Shown piece after piece: positions 17,097 to 25,620 of a DNA stretch of 53,314 bases. This DNA comes from Fidelibacterota bacterium (GTDB taxonomy: Bacteria; Fidelibacterota; Marinisomatia; Marinisomatales; UBA1611). The stretch's first letter is position 1. The number at the start of each line of letters is the position of its first letter. A program made the translations under genes and the position numbers. The notes below the pieces were generated by a model that did not search any database, was not told the DNA's origin, and saw only the letters and a program-made list of their open reading frames with translations. Location: assembly GCA_018649625.1 (NCBI GenBank), contig JABIHN010000087.1, positions 1 to 53,314 on the forward strand. The letters are read 5' to 3'.

Positions 17097-20000
17097 TTAC
17101 TTTAGTAAAATCATTTTCTTTACAGCTCTATACTCACCTGCACTAATTGTGTAAATATACACACCTGCTGCTACAGGAGATCCTAAATCATTCGTTGCAT
17201 TCCATAATGTAGAATGATATCCTGCTGAAACTTCCTTATTTACCAATTGACGTACTTCTCGTCCCATCACATCATAAATAGAAATAGAAACAGTAGAATT
17301 TGTTGGCAATGCAAACTGAATCTGAGTACTTGGATTAAACGGATTTGGATAATTTTGTTGTAATGCAAATTCCGTTGGAATCGTTAAACCATCTTCAATA
17401 GCAAGCATAATTGCAACAACATCTGATGGATTACTTTCATTTCCATTAATATCGACTGCAGTTACCCAATATTCAAAGTTTCCATCTGATATATTATCGA
17501 CAAAAAAGGTATCAACTGTTGTGAATTCATCCGCAATATCTCCAGTATTCACATCATGACGATATATGCGATGATATCCAAAATCTTCATCCATGGGTAC
17601 ATCCCAAGTTAAAAGAATACCTTCATTCCCTGTAAACGCTTGAATACCGCCAGGTGCGCCCGGATGAAGATTATCAATTGAATAGCCTGTAATAGGTGCC
17701 GAATCATAAAATTCATTTGGGTTTTCTGTATGAGCAGTCACACGGAATGTGCTCCAATAAACTCCCATATGGGTTGAGTCACCTAAGGTTGGAACCACTG
17801 CACTATATGCTTCCATTCCATGCCATGGTACAGTTGTAACAAAGTCCCAAAGTTCTTGAGGCGCCTGATTGACTTGTCTCCAAATAGAATAAAATGAAAA
17901 ATAATCCCACTCTCCAGGCATACCCGGGTTCCAAACTAAACGCATCTGACGACCTTGATCATTGGGAACATCACCTGCAAATTGAATATGAGGTGGATTC
18001 ACAAACCCATACTCAAAAAGATTAATATCAAAATTCACTACATTATTTTCAATATTAATCCCAAATGGAATAAATACATCTTGATACCCTTCTGCGCCTG
18101 CAAATAAATGATAACTGCCATTAGGTAGGTCAACTTCTTGAAAACCAGGCTCTTCAACAAATCGAAGAACTTGATAATCTTCACCCATAATTCCTAAGAA
18201 GATCATACCCGGGTCATGATTACCCATTAAATTAATATTCCCCTGCCAAGCACCGTCGAACGATTCAACATGAGAAAGAGAAAAGTCTAACCATACATCA
18301 TCATCCATTCCAACGTGAACCGAATCATAGGCACTTACCCAAAATCCTTCCGCTCCAGCAGAAACTCGATAGTCTCCTTCCTGTAAATACAGTTCAAAAT
18401 AACCTTCTTCATTTGAAATCGTACCTTCTAATTCCCAATCATCATATAGATAGCTGGCATTAATAAAAGCAAATGAAATAGGGTTTCCTGCTTCATCTGA
18501 AACTTGTCCCGAAACTACTGTCATTTGCATTTCTTCGTCGAGCCAAAATTCTACATAGGATGTTTCATTTGGATGCACTTGAACCCAATTCATTTGAGAA
18601 TGATATCCTTCACCAGATGCATCCATCTCATATTGTCCGGCAGGAACTTCCATCCAAAAATATCCATCAATATCGGTAACGATCTCAAACCAATGGTTAT
18701 CATTCCAAGCCATAACCTGAGCATCAGAAATCCCCCAACCTTCTGAATCCATCACTTGACCTTCAATCCAACCGTGTTCACCACCATCATCATAGAAATC
18801 AAATTGCACATAATTTATAGAATCTGGATAGGTATAAACCCACTGTTCATCAGAGCCATACTCAGATTCAAAACGAACAAGGTAAGGGTTAGGTAAAACT
18901 GATTGATCAGCAACTCCGAATAGAGATGTGGATAATTCATATAATACATTTCCAGATGTATCTTCTATTGTCACTGACGCATTTATTATTGCTTCTTGCT
19001 CTCCATTTTCATTATACTGATTTCCAACTAAAAGAATTTTGCCATACATATCTCTTGGGTAAAGTGTAAACTCAAGAGTTAACTCTTCATTTTCACTAAC
19101 TTCAATCATACCATCATAAATATCATCCCAATTTACCTCACCATCATTTTCATATGCTGCAGCAAAATATGATCCAACCGGAACTTGAATTTCAAATGAA
19201 CCAGTTTCATCTGTACTTAAAGTAAATTGTTCATCAAAATTATTTGCTATCCAAATACTAGCATTAGCAAAGGGTCTATTTTCAAAATCATAAACCATTC
19301 CAGAAATGGTACCTGTCTCGCCATCATTAGGATGATCAAACTTCAAACGCATACCAGAATAAATTGATTCTTCATCATCAGGACTCCAAACGGTAATACC
19401 ATCGTCAGCTACCTCATTCTGAATACCAATGGTTGTCCAATTATAATCATCTACCGAAAAAGCCACATTGTTGTATTGCATCACAAAATCACCGCTTGGA
19501 AATAGAATGAGTTGCATATCATACATAGATGAATCTTCACAACAAAAACTCCAATTAGACCATGTAATTACAAAAGAATCATCTGATTCTCCGAAAGTCA
19601 CCAAACCTGGACCATAACCACCACCATTCGGGAAACCATCCGTTGCAAATACGGCAATTACAGGAGAAGGTATATATTCAGAAGTATCCCCACTTGGTAA
19701 ATAATCACTCCAAATTTCCCCCAAGTATGGTTGTTCGTCGTTAGTTGAGTTAATAAATGTGACCCAGCCATTTGACGAAATGCCCACTGAATCATACCAC
19801 ATATCGTAGAAAGGGAATTCTCCGGGGAGTTCAACCCATTCTCCATCATCATCACTCAACCAGAGTGTATCTGCTTCATCGAGTTCTATCCATTCAAATG
19901 ATTCATCATTGAACATATATTCATATCCAAACTCATCACGATCTTCTGATGTTAAACTCCAATCATACTCCGAGTTTTTCATCTTTATCTGACGTTCACC

Positions 20001-20462
20001 CTTATTTTGGTTTAACGTAACTATTCTATCAGAAGGAACATACTTTGGAAGTTCGGCATTGGTTCTACGTGTTTCTACGCTAGCCCGGAATTCTTCCAGC
20101 TTTTGCTTTGCTAAATTCTGTTTTTCTAAATAGGCTTCTTTTTTGATTTGAATATTTGATTTCTTTAGTTTTTTATGGTTTTCTATCATTTCAAATAAAT
20201 CAGCAGTTTGGTTATTCCCTTTTTTTTGCGTCAATACGGTAGGGCTTCCAATTGGTTTTGGGATTTTTTTTCCAACTTTGGCTTGTTTTAAAATATTAGA
20301 TAGCCCTTTCTTAATAAGTCTATTTTCTTGAAACTCATCAGCATTAAACTGAATTTCTTGAGACTGAGTCCTCTGGGAATTTGAACCTATTTCACTGGGC
20401 GTATCTACACCGAATAATAATGGAAAAGACAAGGTTAGTGTTAAAATAAAAAGACGAAACAT
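17097..20462 (-). CDS. Secreted multi-domain surface protein with type IX sorting domain
   Basis: 1121 residues. A signal peptide (about 1-18) is followed by a Lys/Glu/Gln-rich helical stretch (about 35-150), a beta-rich domain (about 170-375) and at least three carboxypeptidase-regulatory-like beta-sandwiches starting near 385 (GTISGMVYD), 566 (GWIEGQVMD) and 647 (VVSGQVSDEAGNPISF). Residues about 850-1010 look like fibronectin-III domains (GIQAFTGNEGILLTWD). The last 85 residues are a type-A Por/type IX sorting domain: YPNPFNPSTQIQF, DVMGREV, ending KKMILLK. A clean AGGAG sits seven bases before the ATG. Likely exported through type IX secretion and held on the surface or released. The domain mix suggests an adhesin or carbohydrate-related surface protein; no catalytic site is visible. 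Confidence 0.85.
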   Translation of the reverse strand: MFRLFILTLTLSFPLLFGVDTPSEIGSNSQRTQSQEIQFNADEFQENRLIKKGLSNILKQAKVGKKIPKPIGSPTVLTQKKGNNQTADLFEMIENHKKLKKSNIQIKKEAYLEKQNLAKQKLEEFRASVETRRTNAELPKYVPSDRIVTLNQNKGERQIKMKNSEYDWSLTSEDRDEFGYEYMFNDESFEWIELDEADTLWLSDDDGEWVELPGEFPFYDMWYDSVGISSNGWVTFINSTNDEQPYLGEIWSDYLPSGDTSEYIPSPVIAVFATDGFPNGGGYGPGLVTFGESDDSFVITWSNWSFCCEDSSMYDMQLILFPSGDFVMQYNNVAFSVDDYNWTTIGIQNEVADDGITVWSPDDEESIYSGMRLKFDHPNDGETGTISGMVYDFENRPFANASIWIANNFDEQFTLSTDETGSFEIQVPVGSYFAAAYENDGEVNWDDIYDGMIEVSENEELTLEFTLYPRDMYGKILLVGNQYNENGEQEAIINASVTIEDTSGNVLYELSTSLFGVADQSVLPNPYLVRFESEYGSDEQWVYTYPDSINYVQFDFYDDGGEHGWIEGQVMDSEGWGISDAQVMAWNDNHWFEIVTDIDGYFWMEVPAGQYEMDASGEGYHSQMNWVQVHPNETSYVEFWLDEEMQMTVVSGQVSDEAGNPISFAFINASYLYDDWELEGTISNEEGYFELYLQEGDYRVSAGAEGFWVSAYDSVHVGMDDDVWLDFSLSHVESFDGAWQGNINLMGNHDPGMIFLGIMGEDYQVLRFVEEPGFQEVDLPNGSYHLFAGAEGYQDVFIPFGINIENNVVNFDINLFEYGFVNPPHIQFAGDVPNDQGRQMRLVWNPGMPGEWDYFSFYSIWRQVNQAPQELWDFVTTVPWHGMEAYSAVVPTLGDSTHMGVYWSTFRVTAHTENPNEFYDSAPITGYSIDNLHPGAPGGIQAFTGNEGILLTWDVPMDEDFGYHRIYRHDVNTGDIADEFTTVDTFFVDNISDGNFEYWVTAVDINGNESNPSDVVAIMLAIEDGLTIPTEFALQQNYPNPFNPSTQIQFALPTNSTVSISIYDVMGREVRQLVNKEVSAGYHSTLWNATNDLGSPVAAGVYIYTISAGEYRAVKKMILLK

Positions 20463-20593
20463 TTTTGACTCCTGGTTGTGTTTTTGCTAGAAAGACATTG
20501 GGTATGCCTTATGGGTAACTAAAATATAAAGCTATTTATTAAACTAAATCAATTTTTTATATTTAATGTGATTCTACTCACAATTTCAACTCT

Positions 20594-20636
20594 AAAATTG
20601 ATGATATATATCATAAGTGTACATTATTTTTTATTT
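20594..20636. repeat. 43-bp direct repeat, copy 1 (with 14-bp palindrome)
   Basis: Begins AAAATTGATGATATATATCA and matches copy 2 (20933-20975) with three mismatches over 43 bases, 339 bp apart. Each copy contains the perfect palindrome ATGATATATATCAT, which could be an operator or simply part of a mobile repeat. This copy lies about 130 bp upstream of the start at 20462. Confidence 0.85.
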
Positions 20637-20693
20637 GGCTCTTCAGGGTTTAGGATGAAATAATGAAAATTAGGATTAGAAATAAAACACTTA

Positions 20694-20713
20694 CCTCGTC
20701 CTTTAGGTCGAGG
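20694..20713. repeat. REP-like palindrome 1
   Basis: CCTCGTCCTTTAGGTCGAGG: five paired bases, one T-T mismatch, three paired bases and a two-base centre. The shape is typical of bacterial REP elements mobilised by RAYT (TnpA-REP) transposases. Confidence 0.75.
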
Positions 20714-20733
20714 ATTAGAGAACAAACAAAAAA

Positions 20734-20745
20734 GGGCTTTAGCCC
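20734..20745. repeat. REP-like palindrome 2
   Basis: GGGCTTTAGCCC, a 5-bp stem with a TT centre. It is the reverse complement of palindrome 3 (20833-20844); including the adjacent AA/TT the inverted match is 14 bp. Confidence 0.75.
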
Positions 20746-20832
20746 AATAAAGAAAAATTAATTGACATATATTAAATTATGAGTTCATTTTGCGTGGACA
20801 ACGATGAAGAAATTTGGATTTAGTGAGTAATT

Positions 20833-20844
20833 GGGCTAAAGCCC
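20833..20844. repeat. REP-like palindrome 3, inverted copy of palindrome 2
   Basis: GGGCTAAAGCCC preceded by TT, the reverse complement of 20734-20747. The pair in opposite orientation about 100 bp apart resembles a BIME-type arrangement. Confidence 0.75.
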
Positions 20845-20866
20845 ATCATAGTTTTGTACTTATTAC

Positions 20867-20886
20867 CCCAACGCTAAAGCATTGGG
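20867..20886. repeat. REP-like palindrome 4
   Basis: CCCAACGCTAAAGCATTGGG: five paired bases, one C-A mismatch, three paired bases, two-base centre. This is the same 5-1-3-2 layout as palindrome 1, with a core (GCTAAAGC) shared with palindromes 2 and 3. Confidence 0.75.
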
Positions 20887-20932
20887 TAAGTGGGTTGAGC
20901 TTAATTAAATCCACACTAAAGTCGGAAGAACC

Positions 20933-20975
20933 AAAATTGATGATATATATCATAAGAGAATATTATTTTTTATTT
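20933..20975. repeat. 43-bp direct repeat, copy 2
   Basis: Second copy of the repeat at 20594-20636. It overlaps the last two codons of the - strand hydrolase gene, including its stop codon (20970-20972), so the repeat edge lies exactly at the end of that gene. Confidence 0.85.
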
Positions 20976-22940
20976 TAACAGAACTATTTTTTGTACTACT
21001 CTATCTTTTCCAGACATTAATTCTACAAAATAAATACCACTAGATTGTTGAGATGCATTCCATTGAACTTCATGGGTTCCTGATGCCAATACTTCATCCA
21101 CCAGAGAAATCACCAAACGACCGTTTATATCAAAAATATGTAAAATTGTATTTCTTTGTGTTTTTACATCAAACCGGATTGTAGTACTTGGATTAAACGG
21201 ATTTGGATAAGATGGATAAAGATGAAATTGTTCAACAATAATATTTCCATCAACATCTAACGGAACAGATGAGCCATTGATAAATGATATAACACCATAA
21301 AAAACACCTCCGTTTTCTACTTCAAAATATTGTGATTCATCAGGTGTCAACAAAATATCTTCACCATTATATTGCCCATACACATCCCATTCATATTCAC
21401 CATCGATAATAAAATCAATGGACCCTGACCATACATTATCCCCAACAAATTGGTCGCCATCTTCACCATTATTATTTAATTCTAATGGTAATCCACTCGT
21501 CATATCTCCCACAATATAATACCCATCCCAACCACTCATTGTGGAGTCATATACCATAAAGGTTGTATTTCGTGTTGCATGCGGTAATTGATTTGGAAGA
21601 AAACTAACATCCGTTGTAAATGTAAAATAATAAGGAGCTGTGGTTGGATATATAGCTTCAATAAACAAAGCTGAATACCCTGAATCTGGCTCGGGTATTT
21701 CACCCACATAAACACCTGGTTCAATCTCTGACAAAGTTAAATATTCCCATAATGCACCCATCGTATAAAATCGGAAATCAAATTCGTTGGGATTATGAGC
21801 AGTCCATAGTCTCACTGATGTTGGTGGACTAATTGTTTCAAATTGGATAGAACCATTTTCTTGGATTTCCCATGAAAACTCTGGTAACGGATAGTCATTT
21901 AACATGGCTCTATAAAAAGCCATTAGACTAATTATAGCGCTTTCAAATTGCTCATCCATCCCATGCCCCGTATTAGGGATATAACGTTGATAAGTTACAC
22001 CTGGCAATTGATCTAAATAAAACTGAGATGATGGTACAAAAAATTCATCACCTGAAGCATGAATCAAGAATTTGGGTAACTCAAGTCGATCTAAATAATT
22101 TAGCGGGTCCACAATTTCCATTAAATCGTATATTTCTGGTTGAGAAAAACGATCAAAAATCCCTGCATCTTCATAATCTTGGACAGCTGGCGACCAAAAC
22201 CCATATGCACCATAATGATGTTTAAATGATTTCACCAAATTCAATGCATCAAACACAATAGGAATAATTGAATGAACTCGATCATCGACAATACCGGTAA
22301 GCCAAGTCGTCCACCCTCGTTTTGATGCACCTAAAAGAATAAATTCTTCTACCAAATTTGATGTTCCAAGTTCATCAGAAAAAAATAATTGTACTACATC
22401 CATGGCTTTTACAACCGATTTTACCATTGGAAGCTGTAAGGGCCAATCGCTATCACCCGTATTTAAATATTTATCCCATGTGTACGCAATAATTGCATCT
22501 TCAGATCTCGTAAAATCTTCATCCGAAAATTGTACTGGTTCATTGGGAATCATCTGAATATCCATAATAACAGAATTAGAGATAAAAGCTAAATTCACTA
22601 AGGTCTCATCAACTCCATTTGGAACAGAACCACCATTACTTCCTCCACCAATAAGTAACATTGCTTTATTCTTATCTGCACCATCCGGCACAATTATATT
22701 TATCCAATGTTGCCAATGAGCTTGATCCACATCATCTGTTGATCGCCAAGTTTGAGAATACAATTCTATATTATAACCAGTATAGCCATTACCATCAATG
22801 GTATTATGAAGTGTATATGACCATGTTGAATCTGGTCGATTTACATATTCATCAAGAATAGTATTTTGACCATACAAAAAAGTCAAAAAGAAAAATAAAT
22901 AATATAATTTAGTACAGCATCGAAATTGATTTATTATCAT
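20970..22940 (-). CDS. PhoPQ-regulated (PqaA-like) alpha/beta-hydrolase with type IX sorting domain
   Basis: 656 residues with a signal peptide (ending LTFLYGQ), a PhoPQ-activated pathogenicity-related (PqaA) domain at about 28-440 and a type-A sorting domain at the end (YPSYPNPFNPSTTIRF ... KIVLLK). Catalytic-type residues fit an alpha/beta-hydrolase: nucleophile S206 in GASKRGW, D298 in HASGDEFF and H326 in NTGHGMDEQ. The family was named for a PhoP/PhoQ-controlled Salmonella gene linked to resistance to antimicrobial peptides; its substrate is not settled. Residues about 455-570 form a beta domain between the two. The sorting tail indicates export to the cell surface, unlike the classical PqaA. 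No obvious Shine-Dalgarno precedes the ATG. Confidence 0.85.
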   Translation of the reverse strand: MIINQFRCCTKLYYLFFFLTFLYGQNTILDEYVNRPDSTWSYTLHNTIDGNGYTGYNIELYSQTWRSTDDVDQAHWQHWINIIVPDGADKNKAMLLIGGGSNGGSVPNGVDETLVNLAFISNSVIMDIQMIPNEPVQFSDEDFTRSEDAIIAYTWDKYLNTGDSDWPLQLPMVKSVVKAMDVVQLFFSDELGTSNLVEEFILLGASKRGWTTWLTGIVDDRVHSIIPIVFDALNLVKSFKHHYGAYGFWSPAVQDYEDAGIFDRFSQPEIYDLMEIVDPLNYLDRLELPKFLIHASGDEFFVPSSQFYLDQLPGVTYQRYIPNTGHGMDEQFESAIISLMAFYRAMLNDYPLPEFSWEIQENGSIQFETISPPTSVRLWTAHNPNEFDFRFYTMGALWEYLTLSEIEPGVYVGEIPEPDSGYSALFIEAIYPTTAPYYFTFTTDVSFLPNQLPHATRNTTFMVYDSTMSGWDGYYIVGDMTSGLPLELNNNGEDGDQFVGDNVWSGSIDFIIDGEYEWDVYGQYNGEDILLTPDESQYFEVENGGVFYGVISFINGSSVPLDVDGNIIVEQFHLYPSYPNPFNPSTTIRFDVKTQRNTILHIFDINGRLVISLVDEVLASGTHEVQWNASQQSSGIYFVELMSGKDRVVQKIVLLK

Positions 22941-23032
22941 AACAATAATTTAATCTATTCGAATCCTTTGTAAAACCTTGTTCATAAAGAAAAAAGAGTT
23001 AATATTTTTCTGATTAATTCAAAAAATGGAGC

Positions 23033-23055
23033 CCATTCGCCAACTGGTCGGATGG
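23033..23055. repeat. Isolated REP-like hairpin
   Basis: CCATTCG pairs with CGGATGG (one T-G pair), with an inner CCA/TGG extension next to a bulged T and an AC loop. It lies in the 248-bp gap between the divergent hydrolase and SIS genes. It could be a REP element or part of the leader of either gene. Confidence 0.45.
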
Positions 23056-23188
23056 AGAATTTTAAACTTTTAATGTGTAAATCAGTTATTTCAAAGGATT
23101 CTATTCATTGATTATTTCTAATCTGCTTCTCAATGTCTTAAACTTAGATATCGTTCCAACCGTTAGAATAACAAATTAAAGGTATAAA

Positions 23189-23779
23189 ATGGATTATATA
23201 AAATCGGGGAAACATCTGCTTGAAAAAGAGTGCAATGCATTAAAACAATTAGCAACATCTTTAGGGAATGAATTCACTCAATCCTGTGAAAGTATAAATA
23301 AGACAACGGGAAAAACAGTTTTTCTAGGACTGGGGAAATCTGGACATGTTGCCAAAAAATGTGCAGCGACATTCTCAAGCTTAGGGATTCCTTCTTTTTT
23401 TGTTCACGCAGGTGAACTATTTCACGGTGATTTTGGTATGATTTCTAAAAATGATCTTATCATTGCTTTCTCATATAGTGGAAATACTTCTGAAGTTGTA
23501 AATGCAGTCAAATATTGTGTACAAAATAATATTTCCACAATTGGTATATCTGGAGATTCTGAATCTCTCCTAGCCAAAACGAGTGAAATTCATTTGGATA
23601 TTTGCGTAGAAAATGAAGCCGATCACTTAGGACTCGCTCCAACTTCATCCACAATAAATATGATGGCATTGGGAGATGCTTTGGCTTCAGCAGTCTCAGA
23701 AGCCAAAAAATTTGGCTGTAACGACTTTCATCGATTTCACCCTGGCGGTAGTTTGGGAAATCAATTAGAGAGCGTATAG
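23189..23779 (+). CDS. kdsD: Arabinose-5-phosphate isomerase-like SIS protein (KpsF/GutQ family, no CBS domains)
   Basis: 196 residues forming a single SIS domain. Family motifs are clear: LGLGKSGHVAKKCAATFSS (about 45-63), FFVHAGELFHGDFGM, SYSGNTSEV and the C-terminal HRFHPGGSLGNQL with the histidine used in arabinose-5-phosphate isomerases. Known members convert ribulose-5-phosphate to arabinose-5-phosphate for KDO synthesis. Most are about 320 residues with two CBS domains after the SIS domain; this one stops right after HPGG, like the single-domain enzymes known in some Bacteroides. The stop TAG is followed immediately by the ribokinase ATG, so the two are translationally coupled. No other KDO gene is nearby, so the cellular role is open. 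The symbol is by similarity. Confidence 0.8.
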   Translation: MDYIKSGKHLLEKECNALKQLATSLGNEFTQSCESINKTTGKTVFLGLGKSGHVAKKCAATFSSLGIPSFFVHAGELFHGDFGMISKNDLIIAFSYSGNTSEVVNAVKYCVQNNISTIGISGDSESLLAKTSEIHLDICVENEADHLGLAPTSSTINMMALGDALASAVSEAKKFGCNDFHRFHPGGSLGNQLESV

Positions 23780-24697
23780 ATGGGACACGTAACCGTAGTT
23801 GGAAGCTTTATGTATGATCTTGTGGCAACTGTTCCGCGCCGACCCAGAGCGGGAGAAACACTCGTTGGAGATTCATTTGGAATGTTCCTAGGTGGAAAAG
23901 GTGCAAATCAAGCCATTGCAGCTTCAAGAGCAGGCGCAACCGTTACCATGATCGGACGACTGGGAAATGATTTATTTGGAAAACAATTTTTAGAGAAATT
24001 TTCACAAGAGGGAATCAATACAGATTTTGTTGTCCAGGATAAAGAAAATGGAACGGGTATTGGAATGCCATTAATAGATTCATCTGGCGATAATAGTATT
24101 GTAATAATTCCTCAAGCAAACATGGCTCTTACAGTTAAAAATATTAATCAAGCTGAAGCATCTATTGCTAAAGCTGATGTATTAGTTATGCAATGTGAAG
24201 TTCCATTAGAAGCCAATCAACGAGCGGCTGAAATCGCCAAAGAAAATGGAACTTTAGTCATACTCAACCCTGCACCCGCTCAACTCATTCCTAATCATAC
24301 TTTAGAACTTGTAGATATTATTACACCCAATGAAACTGAAACTGAGATCTTAACTGGATTGCCTACAAAAACTGAAGATGAAGTCATATTAGCCGGGAAA
24401 TCTCTTCTATCTAAAGGAGTAAAAACTGTAATTCTGACTTTGGGAGAACGTGGTTCGATGCTATTAACTAAAAATGGTGAAAAAATAATTCCAGCATTTG
24501 ATGTTAATGCGGTGGATACAACAGCTGCCGGAGATTCTTTTTGTGGCGCACTTGCCGCATCATTAGCCGATGGGAAAAGTATCAATTCATCTGTGGAAAT
24601 TGCCAATGCTGCCGGTGCCCTAGCTGTTACAATATTAGGCGCTGAACCTTCGTTGCCTCATCGAGATGCAATTGAGAGTTTGCTTCAATCTAATTAA
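23780..24697 (+). CDS. rbsK: Ribokinase (PfkB family)
   Basis: 305 residues, the usual ribokinase length. The first PfkB signature is present as GGKGANQAIAASRAG (about 38-52) and the second as VDTTAAGDSFCGAL with catalytic base D252. NPAP, TPNE(T) and TLGERGSM segments also match ribokinases. It would phosphorylate ribose to ribose-5-phosphate in the cytoplasm, although related sugar kinases share these motifs. It begins on the base after the SIS gene stop. Ribose-5-phosphate and the ribulose-5-phosphate used by the SIS partner are one isomerisation apart, so a pentose-phosphate route is plausible. It converges with the lyase gene, overlapping it by 8 bp at the 3' ends. Confidence 0.9.
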   Translation: MGHVTVVGSFMYDLVATVPRRPRAGETLVGDSFGMFLGGKGANQAIAASRAGATVTMIGRLGNDLFGKQFLEKFSQEGINTDFVVQDKENGTGIGMPLIDSSGDNSIVIIPQANMALTVKNINQAEASIAKADVLVMQCEVPLEANQRAAEIAKENGTLVILNPAPAQLIPNHTLELVDIITPNETETEILTGLPTKTEDEVILAGKSLLSKGVKTVILTLGERGSMLLTKNGEKIIPAFDVNAVDTTAAGDSFCGALAASLADGKSINSSVEIANAAGALAVTILGAEPSLPHRDAIESLLQSN

Positions 24698-25607
24698 CGG
24701 GAGTTAATCCTAATCCGATTAAATGTTGGCGAATGATTTGCCTTTCGGATTCCCTAAACTTATGAAATGGTTCGGCCATAAAATCATTACAAATCCCCAT
24801 CACTGACAAGGCACATTTAAGACCTTTTAAATAACTTGATCCATATTTCCCTACTGAATAAATAGATGAACTTATTTTCATGATTTTCTCATGCAATTCA
24901 CCCATTTTTTTCAAATCCCCTTTCATGGATGTTTCGTACATACTCACATATAATTCAGGGATCAAATTTGCACCCCCACATACACCACCATCGCCCCCCA
25001 ATACAAGAGTCTCTCCCAGTAATTCTTCCGGTCCAACAAATAATTTAAAATCGTCTTGATCCTTAAAAAGATGCTGAAGTTGATGAAAATATATCATATT
25101 TGCGGAGCTATCTTTTAATCCAATCACTCCTGGTAATTCAGATGCTCTTTTGACCGTTTCTGGTTCAAAAATCATTTTTGTATGACTCGGCATATTATAT
25201 AAAAACAATGGAAGCGGTAACCGTTGCTCTAAATGTTCTATATATTCGAGCAATTCTGATTGACCAGCCGGAAAATAATATGGAGGAGCTAATACAACAG
25301 CACTAGCACCTTTTTCCGCAGCATATTCTGCTATGTTAATTGATTCAATAAATGATGTGTCAGTAATCCCAACTAAAACGGGAACCTTTTCATCCACTTG
25401 ATCCATGGTGTTTTTAATAACTTGTTTTCGTAATTGATGACTTAGACTCGGTGCTTCACCTGTTGTTCCAAGAACAAAAAGTCCATGAACGCCGCCATCA
25501 AGAATATGAGCAATAAGCGATTCTAGTCCCTGATTATCAAGTGTATCCCAATCTTTAAGAGGCGTAACCATGGGAGGAATTATTCCATAATATTTTTTTG
25601 TAGTCAT
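24690..25607 (-). CDS. DapA/NanA-family lyase (class I pyruvate aldolase family)
   Basis: 305 residues from the ATG at 25607 (MTTKKYYG); a TTG nine bases upstream would add three residues. The fold signatures are GTTGEAPSLS, the Tyr in FLYNMPSHT (Y137) and the Schiff-base Lys in GVIGLKDSSANM (K165). This Tyr and Lys have the numbering of E. coli N-acetylneuraminate lyase. The DapA residue Arg138, found in its YNVPSRT segment and binding the aspartate-semialdehyde carboxylate, is His here, so a true dihydrodipicolinate synthase is less likely than a sugar-acid aldolase/dehydratase (for example acting on 2-keto-3-deoxy acids). Substrate cannot be fixed from sequence. It lies 4-14 bp after the gene ending at 27093-25621 and may be transcribed with it. 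Confidence 0.85.
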   Translation of the reverse strand: MTTKKYYGIIPPMVTPLKDWDTLDNQGLESLIAHILDGGVHGLFVLGTTGEAPSLSHQLRKQVIKNTMDQVDEKVPVLVGITDTSFIESINIAEYAAEKGASAVVLAPPYYFPAGQSELLEYIEHLEQRLPLPLFLYNMPSHTKMIFEPETVKRASELPGVIGLKDSSANMIYFHQLQHLFKDQDDFKLFVGPEELLGETLVLGGDGGVCGGANLIPELYVSMYETSMKGDLKKMGELHEKIMKISSSIYSVGKYGSSYLKGLKCALSVMGICNDFMAEPFHKFRESERQIIRQHLIGLGLTPVN

Positions 25608-25620
25608 TGATGTCAACCTA

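Larger units (their letters stand above)
20463..20969. other. 507-bp non-coding gap rich in palindromes
   Basis: No reading frame here looks real. The gap separates two same-strand cargo genes and holds two copies of a 43-bp direct repeat and four REP-like palindromes, entered separately. The part next to 20462 must contain the promoter of the surface-protein gene unless that gene is read from upstream; I could not pick one promoter with confidence because the stretch is very AT-rich. Confidence 0.7.

Noticed and set aside
20694-20886. CRISPR array or tRNA-like structure in the 20463-20969 gap
   Set aside because: The palindromes differ in sequence and spacing, with no regular repeat-spacer pattern and no cloverleaf.
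24295-24606. 103-codon antisense frame inside ribokinase
   Set aside because: Lies wholly within a clear PfkB gene and has no recognisable features.
24690-25607. Calling the lyase dapA
   Set aside because: The DapA Arg138 position is His and the Tyr/Lys numbering fits NanA-type members, so a specific name is not justified.
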